A stretch of 64,000 nucleotides of DNA from assembly GCF_905475395.1 (NCBI RefSeq), contig NC_058338.1, positions 77,201,435 to 77,265,434 on the forward strand, in the 5' to 3' direction. Source of the stretch: Chrysoperla carnea (taxonomy: Eukaryota > Arthropoda > Insecta > Neuroptera > Chrysopidae). The translations under genes were made by a program, and so were the position numbers. Positions within the stretch are counted from its first letter, which is position 1. The number at the start of each line of letters is the position of its first letter. Shown here in pieces: positions 45,426 through 58,928 of this stretch. The notes beneath the pieces were generated by a model. It was given only the letters and a program-made list of their open reading frames with translations, had not been told where the DNA came from and ran no database searches.

Positions 45426-48400
45426 CTTAAAGTTTAAAAGGATTTTTTCGAAAGTCAATTTTTGTTCTATAAAATTGTAGCCTGCCCTTGGAAAATTTAT
45501 GGAAATCATTCAGAACTGACAGTTCTTGAATTCTTCGGACACTTCTTAAAACTAAAAGAGCGTAAATTCGAACGACGGAACTTTATTCTATTTTCAAAAC
45601 TTAGAAAACTTGTGAAAAAGTTAAAATCTGATTTTAGTTTTATTAAGGGAGTGGAGAAATGCTACATTCAGAAATGTTTGACAAATTGCAAATTCTGAAT
45701 TGGAAAAAACAAGGTTCAATAGAAATTCAGAAAATAGTTTTTTACCATTATTTACCCAGAAATTCCAAATATTGTGTTTCATTGTAAAACAGGCCATATC
45801 TCTGATATAAGACTTAAATAAAAGAATAAAATGGTAAACTAGTAAAATTTTATTTTCTATGTTTGTAGGTTATAATAGTTTTACGCCAATAAATCGAAAA
45901 ATTCAAAACTTTTTCTCCGCATTCTAACTTGCAGTGTTTTTTTTATAACGAACTGGACCTTTTATTTAAAGTAGCTCCGATGCGAATTTTATACAGCTTT
46001 TCCAAATGTTTGACAGTCATTTCTTAAAACTTGATTTGAGTAGCTAAGAAAGTTTAACAGTTAAAAAGCTAATTAAAACCATTCAAAAATTACCCAAAAA
46101 AATTACTATCACATCCGGTATAAAAAAAAACTCAAATTTACGTATCAAATATCCACTAATCACATCATATTCTGTATAGTACGTTCGTAAATCTATATTT
46201 TTTAGAAGAATATAAAAATTATTTTGTGATCTAATATTATTGATATTTGATACGATATGCATAACAGTATTCAAGATCTATCACCATTATACAAATACAA
46301 ACACCCTTAAAAATTACCCTCCTACTGCTTCACCCCCGCATATAGAATTGATTTGTTCGAGTTATACATTTAGAGAGTAGTGAGTGTATATAACTCGTGT
46401 TTAGAGTAAAATGTATGTGTATAAAATAGTCATCTATTTCCTATTATATGAATAGGTATAGAATGTCTTTTGTCATCATTTCCGGTTGTACGGTACAACA
46501 AAACAATGTTCATTTTATTGTATACACACTGTAAAATAAAATTTTATATGTAATTTGTACAATATTTCAATACGAGATGGTAAAGCCTGTTGAAAAATCT
46601 ATTCTGCTATTTTATAGTTATAAAGATTCTAATATTCGTTAGGAAAGAATTTACATTTTCTAGTTTCGTCGTTCGGCATGCCTAGGGTAGCGGATTCGTA
46701 TCCCGCCTTCACAATAAAAATTAATTTAATTAATGGTTGTGATGGGCTGATGTAGAACGTGGTATATGCATAAAGGAAGCTTCCAAAAATAATTGAGGAG
46801 CTGATAACTGAAATAATCAGTGGAAAAAATGGAAAACATACCTATGGTATCACAATGGGCTCTAGAGCCTAAGTGTGTCCTTCGTGGACAGCCAATATAA
46901 CCTTATCTAACCTAACCACCTCATCTATGCGTTACGGCAGAAATTACATTTTTAAAGTGTTCGTATTCCTACAAAACCATGCTAAAATTATATGCACGGT
47001 AAGAGTATATAAGCTTGCAGTAAAATATTGTATAACTTTTATTTCTACTGTACTCAAATGTTTATCATACAATAACGACGATTTGTTTAAAGTTCTGTTA
47101 ATATAGTTACCTCTCTTTTTAACACCCTAATTATAGTCGTTTCTTTTCAACAACTTTAAATGGACTAATTTTGCGTTATTATATCTCAACAATGAAACGG
47201 TCAATAATTTTGGTTTTTATTTTTTTAACTTAAAAAAAAAATACATAAATATTTAGTTAGTTTTTTGAACATTAGACATTTTTTTTTAGAAATAAACTCT
47301 TCTTATGCTTCCCGTATTAATGATCTGAACTTTAATTAAGTTATCTCAAATGAGAAACAGTCGTCAATCGACTAATCGAATTTTTATGGCAATTGTATTA
47401 TAATATCTTTTATTATTGTATTATTATTCTTTTTTTTTATTATTTTGAAGTCAAATATGTAGCCGTAGATCTTAAATAATGTGACAAAACTGAGCAAGCG
47501 CGCTTTTAAGAAACGGCGACAATTTCTTTTTGCCCACCAACGAAACAAAAGTATGCACGTCCGATTTTATGAAATTTTGATTAACTTGATACTTGGAGAA
47601 GTGGTTTCTATACTTGGCGAATAAAGAAATTTTTTTACAAGATTTAAATTTATATAAAGAATGATGTATAACGAAATAAGACTTGGAACATTAGACACCT
47701 GATATCTTACATTGGACTTTCAACAAAATGATGTACAAGTATTTAATTGAATTTTGTTTTAAAATCTTTCGCTCAGTTCTAAAAAAAAAAAAAAAATTAT
47801 TTTTATTGATATAAAAGGTTACTGAACGAGTGGAAATAGTTTTTAATCGTAAACATAAAAATCACAAAATAGAATTATTCCGGTTCAGGTTCAGGTTCAA
47901 AGAATATAAGGTTCAAATTATGGTAGTAAGGTTTATTAATATTCCTAATATAAATTTAAAATGATGGTTTAAAAGTTTTTATTAATACCCAGTTCATTCA
48001 AAGTAAAAAAAAATTGAATATTGAATTACAAGTTTTGATTCAGAATTTTATTTATGTTATTGCTTGCAATAATTTGATAAGGAAAAAAACAGTTAATGTT
48101 TTTGGTAAATTCAAAGAAAATAGCAAAATTGATAAAATAACTTATATATTGAATTCCCAAAATCCTTAAAAGAAAGATTAACATAACGCTAAAGATTCAA
48201 AGAATTTGATTTATTTATATTTAAGTTCTAGGAAAAACCTCTGTGGTTAATTGCACTAACCAAAACAAAAAGCTAAAAGAAAACATCCTGGATTTTATTA
48301 TTTACTTCCCGATTTTATCTCAGCCACATACAGAAAATATTCACGTATAATACGAATTCTTTGCACATAACATATCACCTTGACTGAAGCGCTAACATTA

Positions 48401-49162
48401 GTAAAGCTAGTCGAAACCTCTATACAATCTTTTCGAAACTGCCTTTTATTTACTAAACTAAAAGTATCTACACAAGTATCTATAAAAGTACTACGAGCTC
48501 GAATTTTTGACAGCGAGACCATCCCCGAATGTTTGGTATGGCATATGCATTTATTATTGGCCTTTCGTTAAAGTTCAATGGATCTGATAAACAGAGGTAA
48601 ATTTTTTAATATTCTCCATCAATGATGAGTTCTGAATTTATTATAAATTCAATAAATATTAAAAAATTAAAGGTTTCCATTAATTAAAAACATTGACATT
48701 AAAAATGCGGATCACAGACAATTTTAATTAATAAAAAATTAAAATTCCATCGAAATAATCAATTCAAAAAACAATTAACCGAAGTTTATTTATCCATATT
48801 CGAAAAATGAAAAAAAATTATAAATATTTCGTTTTCAAAATATGGTATAATAAAATTGATTTAGATATATGATTTCGACATTTTATGTATGAAATACCTA
48901 CAATTGATAAGTATAGTTTTACAAAAAAAAAAAAAAGATTGATTGAATAAAGTTTTGTTGGATCCGGAAGTTTGATATCAATTGCATAATAGAAATACTA
49001 GTCAAGAATATATTCATTTACAAAGACGTCAAATGTAAACAATGCTATTAGAAGTGTACTGTACCTTGGTGTATACCGAATATAAAATTTTTACCAACGA
49101 AAGTTTCTTTCGATTTCAGTTTTTTTTTCTCAATACTTTATTGTTATCTAAATTAAAGAAAA

Positions 49163-49653
49163 TCCCTATATATTATAAATGTGCAAGTAAGGATGTTTGT
49201 TTGTTACGCTTTCACGCTAAAACTAGCGAATGATTTTTAATGAAACTGTACAGTAATGTAGATCATACATCAGAATAACACATGAGCTATAATTTATAAA
49301 GATATATTAGGAGAATTTAAAAAATTAAATTTAATCTGACATTTATTATTTTAAATTTGATGATTATAGATGGAGCAGATGTATGATCATCATGTTGAAC
49401 CATAAATTAAAGAGTTCTGTAAAAATTTAAAATAGTAAATGTCAAACAATTCATGATATACTATTTCTGATATACTCAATGCATTATGACTATTTTACAA
49501 TTAAAAAATTGAAATATGTGCATACTTTTTAGCTGCGTAAAACAATCCCTTCAAGTGCTATGGAAGGGAGATAAGTCAGATCAAGAGTGGTGGGAGCTAT
49601 AAAGCGGTGGTTTTAACTTTTAAGCACAGCGAAGCGGAAGGGCATCAAGCTAA
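49163..49653 (+). mobile_element. Helitron-like non-autonomous element, copy C
   Basis: CCCTATATATTATAAATGTG, then TTTGTTACGCTTTCACGCTA, matching copy A base for base over long stretches. It ends GCGAAGCGGAAGGGCATCAA then GCTAA, a degraded form of the CTAG end. Confidence 0.55.
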
Positions 49654-50394
49654 CATTTTTCGTAAATCAACTATCTTAAAAAACAGCATTAAATTTCTCC
49701 AAAGTTTAAAGGAGATACATCAACGGACCATACATTAAATTTACAAGCAAAGTGTACCTATATAAATATAAGTAAATATATATGGTAAGTTAAAACTAAT
49801 CGTGGGCTGCATAATCAAACAGCTGTGGCTGGTAAAATTGGCTCTATAGCAGTGTAAAGTACTTCGTTGGTTGATTACTTGAAGACTATACCTTCTTCTA
49901 TATGTGGATTTTCAAAAACTACTCACTACACCCAACTATTATGTATAGGTAAAAACAATAATGTTTTGATGGAAGTTATATATATACAGGAAGTTTCAAA
50001 ATATTGAGGTTCGATTTGATCTTAAACAATTAGCTGGAATTAAGATATTCAATAAATTCGTATTTATTTAATTTTTACCCAGATATCAGAAACTGAAAAG
50101 AGACTATTATTAAGAGAAATTTACTTATTTATTATAAATTTATTAAGTTCTGAGTACAGCCTTGCCACTTTTTAGCTTTAATTTTTCTGAAAAAGTATGC
50201 ATTTAAAGGAAAAAATACTTATAATAAAAGTTGTTAAGCATAATATTTCCTACTGGGGAATAAATTGCTAAAAATTGTGTAAAAACGTGGAAAATCGTCG
50301 ATTTTTCCGAAATCACCCTTTTTTTCTGCACATTTGCATTCTGCAAACCAAAATTTCAGTAAATCATATGAAATTTCAACAAATTCATTGGAAA

Positions 50395-51515
50395 TTTTTG
50401 TTCCAAGTTTGTAACGCTAAAAAATATTGATGCTACGAACAAGATTTTGGTAGAGTTGTTCATAAAATCACCTAATTAATTCATTTCTGAATGTCTGTCC
50501 GTCTGTCCTTCTTTCGACACGATAACTCGAAAACGGAAAGAGATATCAAACTGAAATTTTTATAGCGTGCTCAGTATGGTATGTCGAGTTAGTACATAAG
50601 CAACATAAGTTAGGGTCTAGGGTCCGTAAGATCAATTTTGTTAAACCGTTACAGATATATATATTTCTTAATATATATATTTCTTGTGTGCGTGTGTATG
50701 TAATTGAACTCCTCCTAGACGGCTGGACCGATTTTGATGAAATTTTTTGTGTGTGTTCGTGGAGATTCGAGAATGGTTTAGATTTACAATTTGGTCCAGT
50801 ACAACTGTTTGAGGGCTCCGTACCAAAAAAATGAAATTTCATTAAATGGTGGGAGCGCATATAAATCATATCACATTATGTTATACTATGTGTACTATGT
50901 ATTTTTAATAGTATTCAGGTATTGTCAATAGGCATTTATCAGAGCCATATGCGAGCGCAGCGAGCTCTACTATCAAAGGTAGGAAATGACGAACAAAACC
51001 TACGAAAACTATTTAAATTCCTTAAGTCTACAAAATTACAAAATAAACTCTAAATTAACCTATATAGTGTAATTAATATATATATTTATATATACATACA
51101 TCTAAACTGTGTAAATGACCATAGTTGTTAAACACACAGTATAAAAATATATTAAAAAAGGCCAAAGGTCGAAGGTCAGGCCACTCCAATAAATAGGAGT
51201 TAAATTGGGGTTTAGCGGTCAGGCTAAACGTAGTATAGGTATTCATGAATTGGAGTTACGTTTTTACGGGACAACGTCCGTCGGGGCCGCTAGTAATATA
51301 TATATTTTAAAATACGTTACATATATTATGTATGTGTTTGTCTGTTAGCATATAGCATATACTATATCCACTGAGGAAATGAGAGGAAAGATATTCTTAA
51401 TATTTTTTGTGTAAGAGTGGCTATCATTCTTTAATAGCATGACGTAAAAAACAAACGATTGCGTAATCATCACTGTCTATACATGGTACTCCAACTCAGT
51501 CAATGTTTTGTTTTA
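50395..51515 (+). repeat. dispersed repeat family R, copy 3, split by a Helitron-like insertion
   Basis: The left part (50395-50665) has CCAAGTTTGTAACGCTAAAA through GTTAAACCGTTACAGATA. The right part (51294-51515) has TATAGCATATACTATATCC, GTAAGAGTGGCTATC, ACGATTGCGTAATCA and the AACTCAGTCAATG end. Together they reproduce most of copy 4 apart from a missing internal segment. Confidence 0.7.
50666..51293 (+). mobile_element. non-autonomous Helitron-like element
   Basis: Starts TCTTAATATATATATTTCTT, then GTGTGCGTGTGTATG and GGCTGGACCGATTTTGATGA, a wording common at Helitron 5' ends in insects. It ends with a GGACAACGTCC hairpin 10 bases before CTAG, followed by T. It sits inside repeat family R copy 3. 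No Rep/helicase ORF. Confidence 0.65.
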
Positions 51516-52596
51516 TTTGTTTCAGTTAAGTTTCCAGAGAGTTGTTTTGAAGAAGCCATTAGACTATTCCACCATCGATTTTTGATAAACCTTCGTTATA
51601 TAATAAACATCGTAATATTTAATATGCGTCTTCGTCTTTTCAACAAAAATAAATACAATTGAGTTGTTGGATTTGTGTAATGGTAAACCACTCAAGAGCA
51701 CGTGTCGTAAACTACTGATAGCGTCTCTTCTATATATTTATTGTATTCATATTCATCAACCATTGTGATATACCTACATGAACTACTGTGTATATTATGT
51801 TCGATGACTACTTCCGGTCAAATATCAAATATGTATATTTCATTCATTCGGTTCAAATGGAGTACAATTATTTTCTTAAAATTTGTCATCTATACCTGGT
51901 AAATTGATATTTTTTCGATTTATAATTACAGTAATATTCGCAAATAACGTTTTTCTGAAAGAACGACAAGTCTGAATGTTGATGTGTTATAACAAAAATA
52001 GCATTCAATGGGTATTTTTTAAAATGAGGATGTTTTGGCCACTAAGAATACAAATTTCATTAAGACTAAATGATGTAATTAAGACTAAAAGTATGAAAAT
52101 ATAGATTCTATAAAGAAAATTATAACAAGCGGCATTAGTTTTTCCAAAAAATACATTTAAAATGATGAAATTGCATGCATGTATTTGTGTGTTATTTCTT
52201 ATAAATAAGTGACTTTCTCTAAATCTTTAGTCATCAATATTTCAAAAACTATGGCATATTTCGAAAAATTTTATTCCTAAGTTGTAAGAGAATCCACTCT
52301 GAAAATTTGAAATGGAAGTCTCAAATAATTTCATACTTAATGATTTCATCACTTTAGCGAGGAACGTCCTTAAACATAAAATTTGCAATTTTTCTACAAA
52401 AATTCAAATTTCCATATTTTAGAGCTAACATGAAATAATTAAATTTAGAGACAAATGCTAAGAGAAAAAATGGTAATGCATTTTATTTTTCTACAAAATT
52501 GGTTCTAAATTGAGGCATTAAACGGCAAATATCCATACTCTCATAATAAATCTTTTAAGGATTACGAAAAGAAACAATACAAATTTTTTATTATTA

Positions 52597-52652
52597 ATGG
52601 GACACACTTGTTTATGGAATTTGCAAGCTTTAACATCTGGTTTGGGATAAAT
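52597..52652 (+). repeat. 56-bp direct duplicate of 54052-54107
   Basis: ATGGGACACACTTGTTTATG... is repeated 1.46 kb downstream with about two substitutions. No extended similarity is visible around it. Unknown origin. Confidence 0.7.
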
Positions 52653-53440
52653 CAATAAAGTATTTTGACGATTTCAGCATAAAAAAGAATTTCAGACGGT
52701 ATAGAATTAACAAATGCGGTTGGCAATATTTAGAATAACATTTAAAAATTAATATACCAGGTAATGATTAATAGAATCATATACATTTTTTTGTACTATT
52801 ATTATAATATTTCTCTTTGATGTGATTGGCCTGTACATAAATGACACAAACAAACAAATAAATATCGTGTGAACGGCCTCTGATCGTGGGTTTGTTTACA
52901 CTTGCTTTGTTCTAAAAACTATGAAAACCTTAACCTTAAATAAAATTTTATTTAGAAAACAAGCATTTACTTTTGTCTTCTAACTATTTGAAAAAAAAAA
53001 ATAAACAAATAGAAATAATAAATAATGTTTTTTAATTTGCTGCATAAAACACCAAACTTTTCTTGTGAAATAACAATTTATTTCATAAAAATGTTTTGTA
53101 ATTTTACAAAACTACGATTGTATTTTTATTAGACCGTTATGCGTTAGAGCTTCCAAAAATTTCAGTAAACATTAAACAATTTTAGACACACTTTGCCTAA
53201 ATAACGTTTGTAATATGTGAATAATTTTTTTAATTTAGTGGTGAAGTTGATACAATAGCATGACTTGTATAAAAGTAACTGGCAAACAAATTTCAAAAAT
53301 TGTTGTTTTGAAATGCAACTAGTTTTAAACGATCTAAAAAAAATTGTAGTTCTACTACTTATAAATATTTTAACCAAATAGTGATGTGATTGGCACAACC
53401 ACATGAGCAGTTTTATTAGGTTTATTTAAAAAAATTTGAT

Positions 53441-53526
53441 TAGCTCGAGTCGGACTTGAACCAGCGATCTATGGATTACTATTGAAATTAGTGTATTAAG
53501 GCCACCGGTTTAATAACTGGGCTACT
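53441..53526 (-). repeat. tRNA-derived sequence
   Basis: The minus strand has TAGCCCAGTTATTAAACCGG (D-arm region) and a good B box GCTGGTTCAAGTCC, with an ACTA...TAGT anticodon-like stem between them. At 86 bases with a weak acceptor stem, it looks like a SINE head or tRNA pseudogene. Confidence 0.45.
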
Positions 53527-54051
53527 GATGGTTGTTATATATGTATATAAATATATTGTATATTATAAAAATGATCAATAAGTTTATATTAAACTCTCCA
53601 TAAATTAGCAACAATCTCATGTAGTTGACTCAACCGCACATATTGCCAATTTTAGCTTAAAAGCTTGTTTTAGGATTCAGATGAAATCGAAATTTTAGTT
53701 TTCTGTAGGATATGCTCGAATTGTATGTTTTATTATTTATAAAATATATCTTTATCTAAATCTATGTGTCTGGGAATTTCTTGAAAGGATTTAAAATTAA
53801 TCTATAACTAGTGGGAAGTCCAATATTTAAAAAAAATTATACATAAATATATACATCTGTGTGTTTATCTAGGTACTTGGTTTAGACAACACAAATAAAA
53901 ATTCATGCTGAGAATTACAGATAAAAATATTATATGTGAACTAACTGATAAAAACAACACAAAACATTGTTTGACATTATCACAGTAACAAATGTTTTTA
54001 TTTATTATTATCTTCATTGACCAGAAGCTGGTAAGTTACTTTATTTTTGCC

Positions 54052-54107
54052 ATGGGACACACTTGTTTATGGTATTTGCAAGCTTTAACATCTGGTTTGA
54101 GATAAAT
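54052..54107 (+). repeat. 56-bp direct duplicate of 52597-52652
   Basis: Second copy of the ATGGGACACACTTGTTTATG... segment. Confidence 0.7.
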
Positions 54108-54589
54108 TGTTTGAAATTTTGGAAAAAACGATTCGATTATTTACATTAAATAATTGATAAGGTGAATAAAGTAATTAAATTGTCATTAGCTTATCAAAAA
54201 ATTGAGTCTTCATCCTAAATACATTTTTATCTGACTTCAAGAGGAATATTATTGTTAATGATCCATGATTTTGTGTAATAATACTATGATAATACTATAC
54301 TATAGTTGTTTCTGTTATAATTATCATTGAAAAAATGTGGAGAATTATTTACATTTTTGTAGACTTATATTTCGTTAATTCTTCTTTTGTTGTGTTGATT
54401 ATTGTCAGGACAAGGTTTGTATAAAAGAAAAAACTTAAGAAAGTTGAGCGTAACATTAAAAATAAAAATTTATGTACTTATGTATTTATTTGCGCTCCAA
54501 CCATATTTATCTAGAATTGTGAAAAAGGTATTTAAATAGTATTGATGTATTATTTTTTATTATTCACATCTTGTGATTAGGTATTTATT

Positions 54590-54765
54590 AGAGGTATATG
54601 AGAGCGCACCGAGCTTCACTGCCGAAGGCTTCGCTGTAGGTAAGCCAAAATTAATTATTTGCTGATCAATAGTCACAATCAAAAATATTGTAGGTGAAAC
54701 GAATTTCACCGGGACATATTCAATATTCATAGTTAAGACAGGACAAAGTCTGTCGGGTCAGCTAG
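54590..54765 (+). mobile_element. Helitron-like 3' end fragment
   Basis: Ends with the hairpin GACAG-(8)-CTGTC, then GGGTCAG and CTAG followed by T. An upstream GAGCGCACCGAGCTT corresponds to GAGCGCAGCGAGCTC at 50952-50966 in the complete element. The 5' part is not recognisable here. Confidence 0.6.
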
Positions 54766-56759
54766 TTTTATATAAATTCAAGTAAAAAATTTAGATTTTT
54801 TTGGTGATACCATACTTATTCGTGATAATTCATTCAACGAATAAAATTCTCGCGAATAAGTTATTCCACGAATAATTTGGTTATTCGTTATTCTTCGTTC
54901 GAATAAATATTGCCCATCTCTGACCCCAAGTTCGTGAAGCTTCCTGTATATCGTATATTCCAAATGGATAGGGATGATAAGAAGAGATTGGTGAGCTAGA
55001 GTCTGGTTATAATACAATCTGGTTATAATTAAAATATTAAAAAAAAAATTATTAATTAATTATTATTTTCTAAAAATAATATAATTAAAACTAAATATTT
55101 TTATTAATTTTTTTTAATTAGGTAGCGATATCTTTTAAAACAATGTTTTTACTTTTTAAAGAATTTTTATTAAATGTAATAAAATGATTTTTTCTCTAAT
55201 TTGTGCTTTATCTATATATGTGTGCTTATTTAATTATTTATCACTGCAGCAATCAGAGTGGTTTCCTGTTCTGACTGATAAATAATGTTATATTTTTAAA
55301 CGTATGTTCGTTGGGTGGTTGTTTCTTTTTGGTCTGTAATATAATAAATCTATACGCCAATGAATTTATTATAATATTTTCTGGTCAACCATTTTTTTAG
55401 ATAAGTGATAAAAATTTTTTTGTACCAAGTTCATGTAATATTATTATGAACAAATAAACATTTTTTAAAATACATACTTTAATTCATTTTATTTCTAAAA
55501 TAAATAAGTAAACAATTTTTATTTGCAATTTTAATAATTAAAATGTTTAGGTTTGAAAAAACGTTAATTTTAATATGTTTTTATAATTTAAAAACAGATG
55601 TAATTTTTGAGAAAATGAAGAAGCAGAATCGCAAAATATCTTGCCTTTTAATATTTTGAACGTCTATATATTTGTGTATCTGTCTATGAATTGTAAATTT
55701 CCAAACGGATGACCAAAGGTCACGAATGACCGAAGGTAGAAGACTAAATTAATTATTTATTATACTCTGTATCTACATATGAGTTAGTAATGGGGTACAT
55801 CATGTTCTGACATTAGATTGGACCCAGTTCTTGCTTTAATAGTCAATTTTAGATTCTTAAAGGTAAGAAATAGAATAAAACTTTAAATTAGAAAGTTTAG
55901 AAAGTTTATCCTCGTAAAAAGACTATAATTTTTTATTCAAAACATTTTTTCGAATATCCTTAGGTTTCAGAGAAAATGCCACTTAAAAATAGAAAAAAAA
56001 AAGGTAGCTACAGAAAAATGCTTTAGCTAAAAATTGCCAAGGGTAATAGAGGACATTGGCCTGTGTCTATGATTGACCTGAAATTCTAGTTTCAATTTCA
56101 TTTGACCTTGATTTTGGTCAAGAAAATTTACCTGAGCTTAAAAGTTATTAACACAGACGAATGACCTTTATTGCCCTTGCTAACTTTAGTCCAAAAAATT
56201 TTGTAAAGCAAGCGTATTTTCTTTCGATTAAGTGTAATAATGACATATTTTCTCCGAAAGCTAACGAATTTCGAAAAAATATATTAAATAAAAAAAGTTG
56301 CTTTTTTATGGGGATCAATTTTCTAATTTAAAGTGTTATTCTATCTCTTAAATTTTAGGATCTAATTTGGTTACTAAAGCAACCGGGAAAACTAGGTCAA
56401 TCTGATGTGAGAACATAATATCTCCCATCAAAATCTTTTAAATTATTTTTTGATCGGTTAACTACAAAACGAACTATTAGCCATTATAGATTAAAATGGT
56501 CCATTCTGTATATAGTAGTGGTTAGTGGTTTTTAAAATTTTGGAAATTTCACTTTTTTGGATAATTTAAAATCGAATTATTTTAATTTCGAGAAATTTTC
56601 ATAAATAATATCTGCTAGATAATCTTACGAATATTTATTCCAAAATATTTTATTAATCAATCAAACAAGGACAAAGAAACGTAAGTATCTTAACAGTGCT
56701 TATAAATATAAATAATGGAGTTTAACCTTCGTTTCTCTGACATATACGCCTTATAACAG

Positions 56760-57006
56760 AGACCACCCACATCATTATTTGTTAATTTTTATTTATTTAA
56801 CTACATACATATTTTACACATTACATTTTGATGTGGGTGGATTCGGTTACTTCGTTCTTATCCAAGCGACGACAATGGGATCAATTCTGCACCCCCATTA
56901 ATTATAATTATTCACACTGCCGCTGCCTGGACTCGAACTCGCAACCTCCCAGTCAATAGCCAAACGGTCAAAGACTAACGCCTTAGATCGCTCGACCAGT
57001 CAGCCG
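56760..57006 (-). repeat. SINE-like element with tRNA-Leu/Ser-like head
   Basis: On the minus strand the head at about 57006-56931 reads GGTCGAGCGATCTAAGGCGT (A-box region, close to tRNA-Leu) and GCGAGTTCGAGTCCAGGC (B box), with a long variable region between. A tail of about 170 bases follows and contains an inverted pair CCACCCACATCA (56763-) / TGATGTGGGTGG (56830-). Confidence 0.55.
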
Positions 57007-57052
57007 GTTAATAGTGCTTATGGACCACTAAAAACGAGTAACATAATATGTT

Positions 57053-57115
57053 AACAAGTGAAAACAAACAATTGACTGAGTTAATTGTTGAATACCATGT
57101 ATAGACAGTGTATAA
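57053..57115 (-). repeat. fragment of dispersed repeat family R
   Basis: Reads GTGAAAACAAACAATTGACT then GAGTTAATTGTTGAATACCA, the inverted terminal part of family R (compare 8020-8075). Confidence 0.6.
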
Positions 57116-58261
57116 ATTGATAGAAAACGTTAAATTTTCACAAAATTTGTATTGACGGATTTCGATAACAATTTTTAAAATCAAAGTCAACAATATAACC
57201 TAAACTTTTTTTAAAATGTTATCGCCTCAGATCCAGGTCTCACGGGATTAAGCTTAAATCCGGTATTGCTAGAAACCAAACGCGTATTGGTAAAATTTGG
57301 ATAGTTTGCAGTTTAAATGAAAAAAAATTTTATAATTTGAATGTAATACACATATTTGATAACAAAATATAAAAATATGGTTATAAATTATAATATAAAG
57401 TGAAAACTGTTAGTAAAAATTTGAAGGTTTTTATAATTTTTGTTTGTAGGCATTCCGCTTTCAAATATATATTGTTGCAAAACTTTCCAAGTTTTACTCA
57501 ACTTTAAATATTACAATACATACATATTACAATATATAATTGTTTATTTTGTGTACATCAGTAAAAGTTCAGTGCTATAAGTGTGTATAGAATATAGTAT
57601 TTCTTAAAGTCAAATATATCGTTATATTATTTTACAACGATAACGGATGGCTGATTACACGTTGTTACACTTCTTTAGTATAAAAACAAAAATTAAAGAT
57701 GTGTTTTATTGATAATAATCTTTGTGTTTATATGTGTATTGAGTGTGTAAGGCTATGTATACTCGTACATCACTATAAAATATTGAGTGATTTTTAAATT
57801 TGTCTAGGTATTCGTTATAGAGATTATACAGGGTGATCTTATCCAAGAGTGTTCCGATCCTTAGTTGTCATATAGAATGACCAAAAAGTATCGCCCTAAA
57901 TTCATAAATTTTGAATTTGATAAGTATACCATTAATGAAAGAGAGCTTCGTTAATTATCGTACATATGGACTATTACTGAAATAATACACAGAACAAAAG
58001 GGATTTCTTAGCTCAATTAGATTTTTCGCCAAATAATAAATATCACAGTTAATATGAAACCTAGAGAAAAAATATTTAGAAAATAAATTATAGTAAATTT
58101 AATTTTCTACAACTTTGATTGTTCTAAATAAACTTTGATTGTTCAAAACTAGGACAACTAACGAAATCGTATTACGTTAACGAAACTCGGATTCAAAAGC
58201 TGCTCAGTTTTCTTCGAGTTGTATGCTATATTATTGATATTTCACGAAAAAATACAAAAAA

Positions 58262-58928
58262 AACAGTCGAAAACAAACAATTGGCTCAGTAAATTGTTGC
58301 AATGCCATGTATGGACAGTGTTGATTACGCAATCGTTTGTTATTTTTACGGCATGGATATAAAGAAAGATAGCCACTCTTACACCCAACGTAAAAAGAGA
58401 ATCTTTCTTCTCACTCCCTCAAAGGATATAGTATATGCTATAAACAAAGAAACAAATACATAAAATATGTATCGTATAAATTTAAAATATATACAATACT
58501 TGTATACACACTATATAATGTTTCTATACTAATTTGCGCCCTCACGAGTAAACAGTGATATTTACGAAAAAATGTATCGAACAAAAGTTGTTTATTTTTT
58601 TATAAGGAACAATTTTTACACTGAAACTTTTGTTCTATCTCTAACTGTTTACAAGATGGGTCGGTAGGGCACGATCAAATTGACCTATGTTGCTGATTAA
58701 CAAACTCGACTTCACTTTTTACGTGCGTCCTAAGCACGCTATATTTCAGCTTGATATCTCTTTTTGTTTTTTGTATCGTATCGTTGACAGACGGAAGGGC
58801 GGACAACCGGAAATGGATTTTATGATCACCTAAATAAAAATTTTGTTCGTAGCATCAATATTTTTAAGCGTTACAAACTTAGGACTAAACTTAGTATACC
58901 TCCATATATTTCATATGTACATGGTATA
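58262..58928 (-). repeat. dispersed repeat family R, copy 4 (most complete)
   Basis: From right to left on the minus strand: AAGTTTGTAACGCTTAAAAA, the CCGT-rich run, GAGATATCAAGCTGAAAT, ACCGACCCATCTTGTAAACA, TTTACTCGTGAGGGCGCAAA, TATAGCATATACTATATCC, GTAAGAGTGGCTATC, GCGTAATCAACACTGTCC and CAATTGTTTGTTTTCG. About 670 bases, non-coding. Confidence 0.75.

Noticed and set aside
46660..46712. B-box-like GGATTCGTATCCCGCC
   Set aside because: No convincing A box or stems upstream, so I could not support a tRNA or SINE call.
47881..47912. Tandem GGTTCA units resembling a telomere-like repeat
   Set aside because: Only about three units (CGGTTCAGGTTCAGGTTCA). The unit is not the insect TTAGG telomere repeat.
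50546..50869. 107-codon minus-strand open frame
   Set aside because: Spans the junction between repeat family R and the Helitron-like insertion and has no family resemblance.
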